A model generated the notes under the pieces. It saw only the letters and a list, made by a program, of their open reading frames with translations. It was not told where the DNA came from and made no database searches. A program made the position numbers and the translations under genes. From positions 74,105,760 through 74,169,759 of the forward strand of contig NC_079499.1 in assembly GCF_030052815.1 (NCBI RefSeq): 64,000 nt of DNA, in the 5' to 3' direction. Below are positions 62,245-64,000 of the stretch, in pieces. Position 1 is the first letter of the stretch. Each line of letters begins with the position of its first letter. Origin of the DNA: Hevea brasiliensis (taxonomy: Eukaryota; Streptophyta; Magnoliopsida; Malpighiales; Euphorbiaceae).

Positions 62245-63747
62245 ATGATAGCTTTTATTGTCGCGCAGTAGAGAGACAGACAGGTGCAGACTAGGTCGCT
62301 AATACATCCGATGAGGGATTACAGTATAATGAGTATACCAATATTTTGCATTTTGTACTGTAATGTATGACACTGTATGTACATTTTGTTTTTGGTTTTG
62401 AGCAGTTGTAAATTCAAATTGTACCTTGAAGTTGTAAATTTATTATGAGTTATTTGACTTATAAAAATTGTATTATATTTCCTTATCTCAGACTTTGAAA
62501 AATTTCTATGGAATTGAGTTGAGAAATGTGTTGTATTGAGAAAAATGTTGGAGTTGAGATTTGGAAAATAATTGAAGTGCTTTTTACAGGTTTTCTGAAG
62601 AACTATTTTGTCCAAAATACAAATGGCACCTTGCCAAAATTTTTACAGATATTCCAAATAAATCAAATGAGTTAGTTGTTTCACTTCAGTTCACCAAAGT
62701 CTTTAACGCCCGTAAATAGTGCTCACCACTGTAAAAAGAAGTAAGAAAAGTTTTTAAAATCCCTTGTAGTGTATTTAATGGGTTATCAGTAGACGGAGTT
62801 GGTAATTCATCAGGTATACTACGGGTTCATGTCATGCCTTACAGAGGGGTAGGGTGTGACAATCTCATAGACCATGGTTAACACCTAGCATAGCATGCCA
62901 TGGCCACCCAATCAGTAATAAGGTTTACCTTAAATGAACCTATAATCATATGTTACCATGCATTAGAATCTCTCTGTTACAAAATCCCAACTTAAGCTGG
63001 AGTCATGGTTTATGTCAAACTCCATTTGCTATGAATATTATATTCTCTTTTAATTCCAGTTCTTGATTAAAAAGATTTTCTCATCAGAAACTCTTTCTGA
63101 ATAAATCTATCTGTCCTGGCCAGGAACTTGAAACATTAAGAACAATTAAATAAACATAGGATTTTGTCTCTATTTACTTAGAGGAACAGATTCCATCTTG
63201 ATCAACACCTCCCTCCATATATAACTAGTAGGAGCCAATACATACCCATATACTCATACACAGTATAAGTATGAAAGCAGTATCAAACTCAAACCACCTA
63301 TATACAAGATAACTGTGTTATCTGAGGTCTAAAGATTATATGCACTTATATGATTTATGACAATACATTGACAAGAGTAAACTCGATGTGCTTATCATAA
63401 GTGTCACTAGTTCTACCTATTTATCATATATAAGTGCCTATCATGTTTGTCATATGGCATGAGACTCACCATTCCATCTTATTTATATCTCATATAAATA
63501 ACTTGGGAACAAACATGAATACAATCTTTCTGGATAAGTCATGTCCTTATTGTGAATTATCCTCGATTGTGAACCTAATTATGATACTTTGTACTAGAAA
63601 TACTATCACTCATATTCTTAACAACTTAAGAATAGAATTTCTAACAAAATATCAATGGACCTTTTCTATTACACATAAATATATTATATAAATGAAAAAG
63701 TGGAAATGCCTTTTTATTAATAAAAACATATACAAGATACATACTAA

Positions 63748-64000
63748 TTAAATAGGTTTGGTTTGCAATTAAATTGCAAAGTCCCTAGCATGACTTGAAA
63801 TCAAATCTAGATTATTGGATGTATAATATAAGTTAAATTTATATTTAAAGTGTTTAAATATGAATTTAATTAATGAGAAATTAATTAATAGAGATTAATT
63901 AATTAATTTATATTTGATATAAATTAATTAGAAGAAGAGAAATAATTATTTTGGGTTGAGAACTCAAAATTAAGACACAGGGGCATTTTGGTCATTTCAC
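63748..64000 (+). repeat. C3: inverted copy of C2 interior, runs off window
   Basis: ATTAAATAGGTTTGGTTTGC onward is the reverse complement of 58321-58578, to the window end (GGGGCATTTTGGTCATTTC). It joins C2 head to head. Confidence 0.75.

Larger units (their letters stand above)
58753..62861 (+). mobile_element. L5: solo gypsy LTR
   Basis: A 4109-bp LTR, TGTAACACCCC to GGGTGTGACA, flanked by ATCTC (58748-58752, 62862-62866). No internal region. It is the longest LTR of the family here, partly because of an eight-copy tandem repeat at 61706-62076. Confidence 0.92.
57554..63747 (-). mobile_element. C2: ~2.1-kb probable copia-type LTR, interrupted by L5
   Basis: On the minus strand, 62862-63747 is the 5' part (63062-63747 matches C1 1-686), then 57554-58752 the 3' part, ending CTTCCACCCCTTCA at 57554. 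A minus-strand TATA-like CTATATAAGTG lies at 58117-58126. The first ~30 bp present in C1 (687-716) are missing at 63747, where inverted copy C3 begins. It inserted into the G0 3' LTR. No coding sequence. That these pieces form one LTR is inferred from their order and from the L5 duplication joining them. Confidence 0.55.

Overview
This window is plant nuclear DNA, probably a eudicot, from a heterochromatic (pericentromere-like) block made almost entirely of LTR retrotransposons. Support: gypsy gag/pol relics with a C-terminal chromodomain (Tekay/Del type), primer-binding sites matching plant initiator-tRNA-Met, LTRs of 3.3-4.1 kb with TG...CA tips and 5-bp target-site duplications (TSDs), and two 5S-rRNA-bearing Cassandra-type TRIMs. 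No host gene, tRNA, true rRNA gene or intact open reading frame of normal length was found. The species cannot be named from this sequence.

Layout. 1-716: start of a probable copia-type LTR (C1). 717-10155: T1, a minus-strand gypsy element with decayed gag/pol; its 3' LTR is cut by C1 and by a rearranged TRIM. 10156-11546: T1b, a second internal fragment and LTR piece sharing T1's LTR. 11547-19112: S1, a minus-strand element with two long LTRs and only 606 bp between them. 19113-19873: S0, a plus-strand LTR fragment. 19874-20102 and 52803-57553: G0, a plus-strand gypsy element split by S2.

S2 (20103-52802, TSD ATGAG) is a non-autonomous long-LTR element. Its right LTR holds three later insertions: chimera X (25468-41406, TSD CAAAT), solo LTR L3 (42494-46345, TSD AAACT) and solo LTR L4 (47513-51429, TSD AAGGC). 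X itself contains T2 (26062-38137, TSD ATTCT), a two-LTR gypsy element. The order of events is therefore G0, then S2, then X, then T2. To the right, G0's 3' LTR is cut by LTR C2 (57554-63747), which carries solo LTR L5 (58753-62861, TSD ATCTC). C2 abuts an inverted LTR copy, C3, that runs off the window.

Most notable points: (1) X has a gypsy LTR at its left end and a Cassandra-type LTR at its right end, joined at the shared tRNA-Met primer-binding site and flanked by one TSD. This looks like an intermolecular strand transfer between a gypsy element and a 5S TRIM inside one particle. (2) A stem-loop about 450-740 bp from the LTR 3' end is kept across the long-LTR families with paired base changes in its arms. 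(3) T2 has nearly identical LTRs but a coding region corrupted mainly at CTG/CAG triplets, which looks more like a methylation-linked sequencing artefact than age. Coding capacity is dead or non-autonomous throughout, so the genes do not form a working pathway; the elements are linked by nesting and by shared cis-acting signals.
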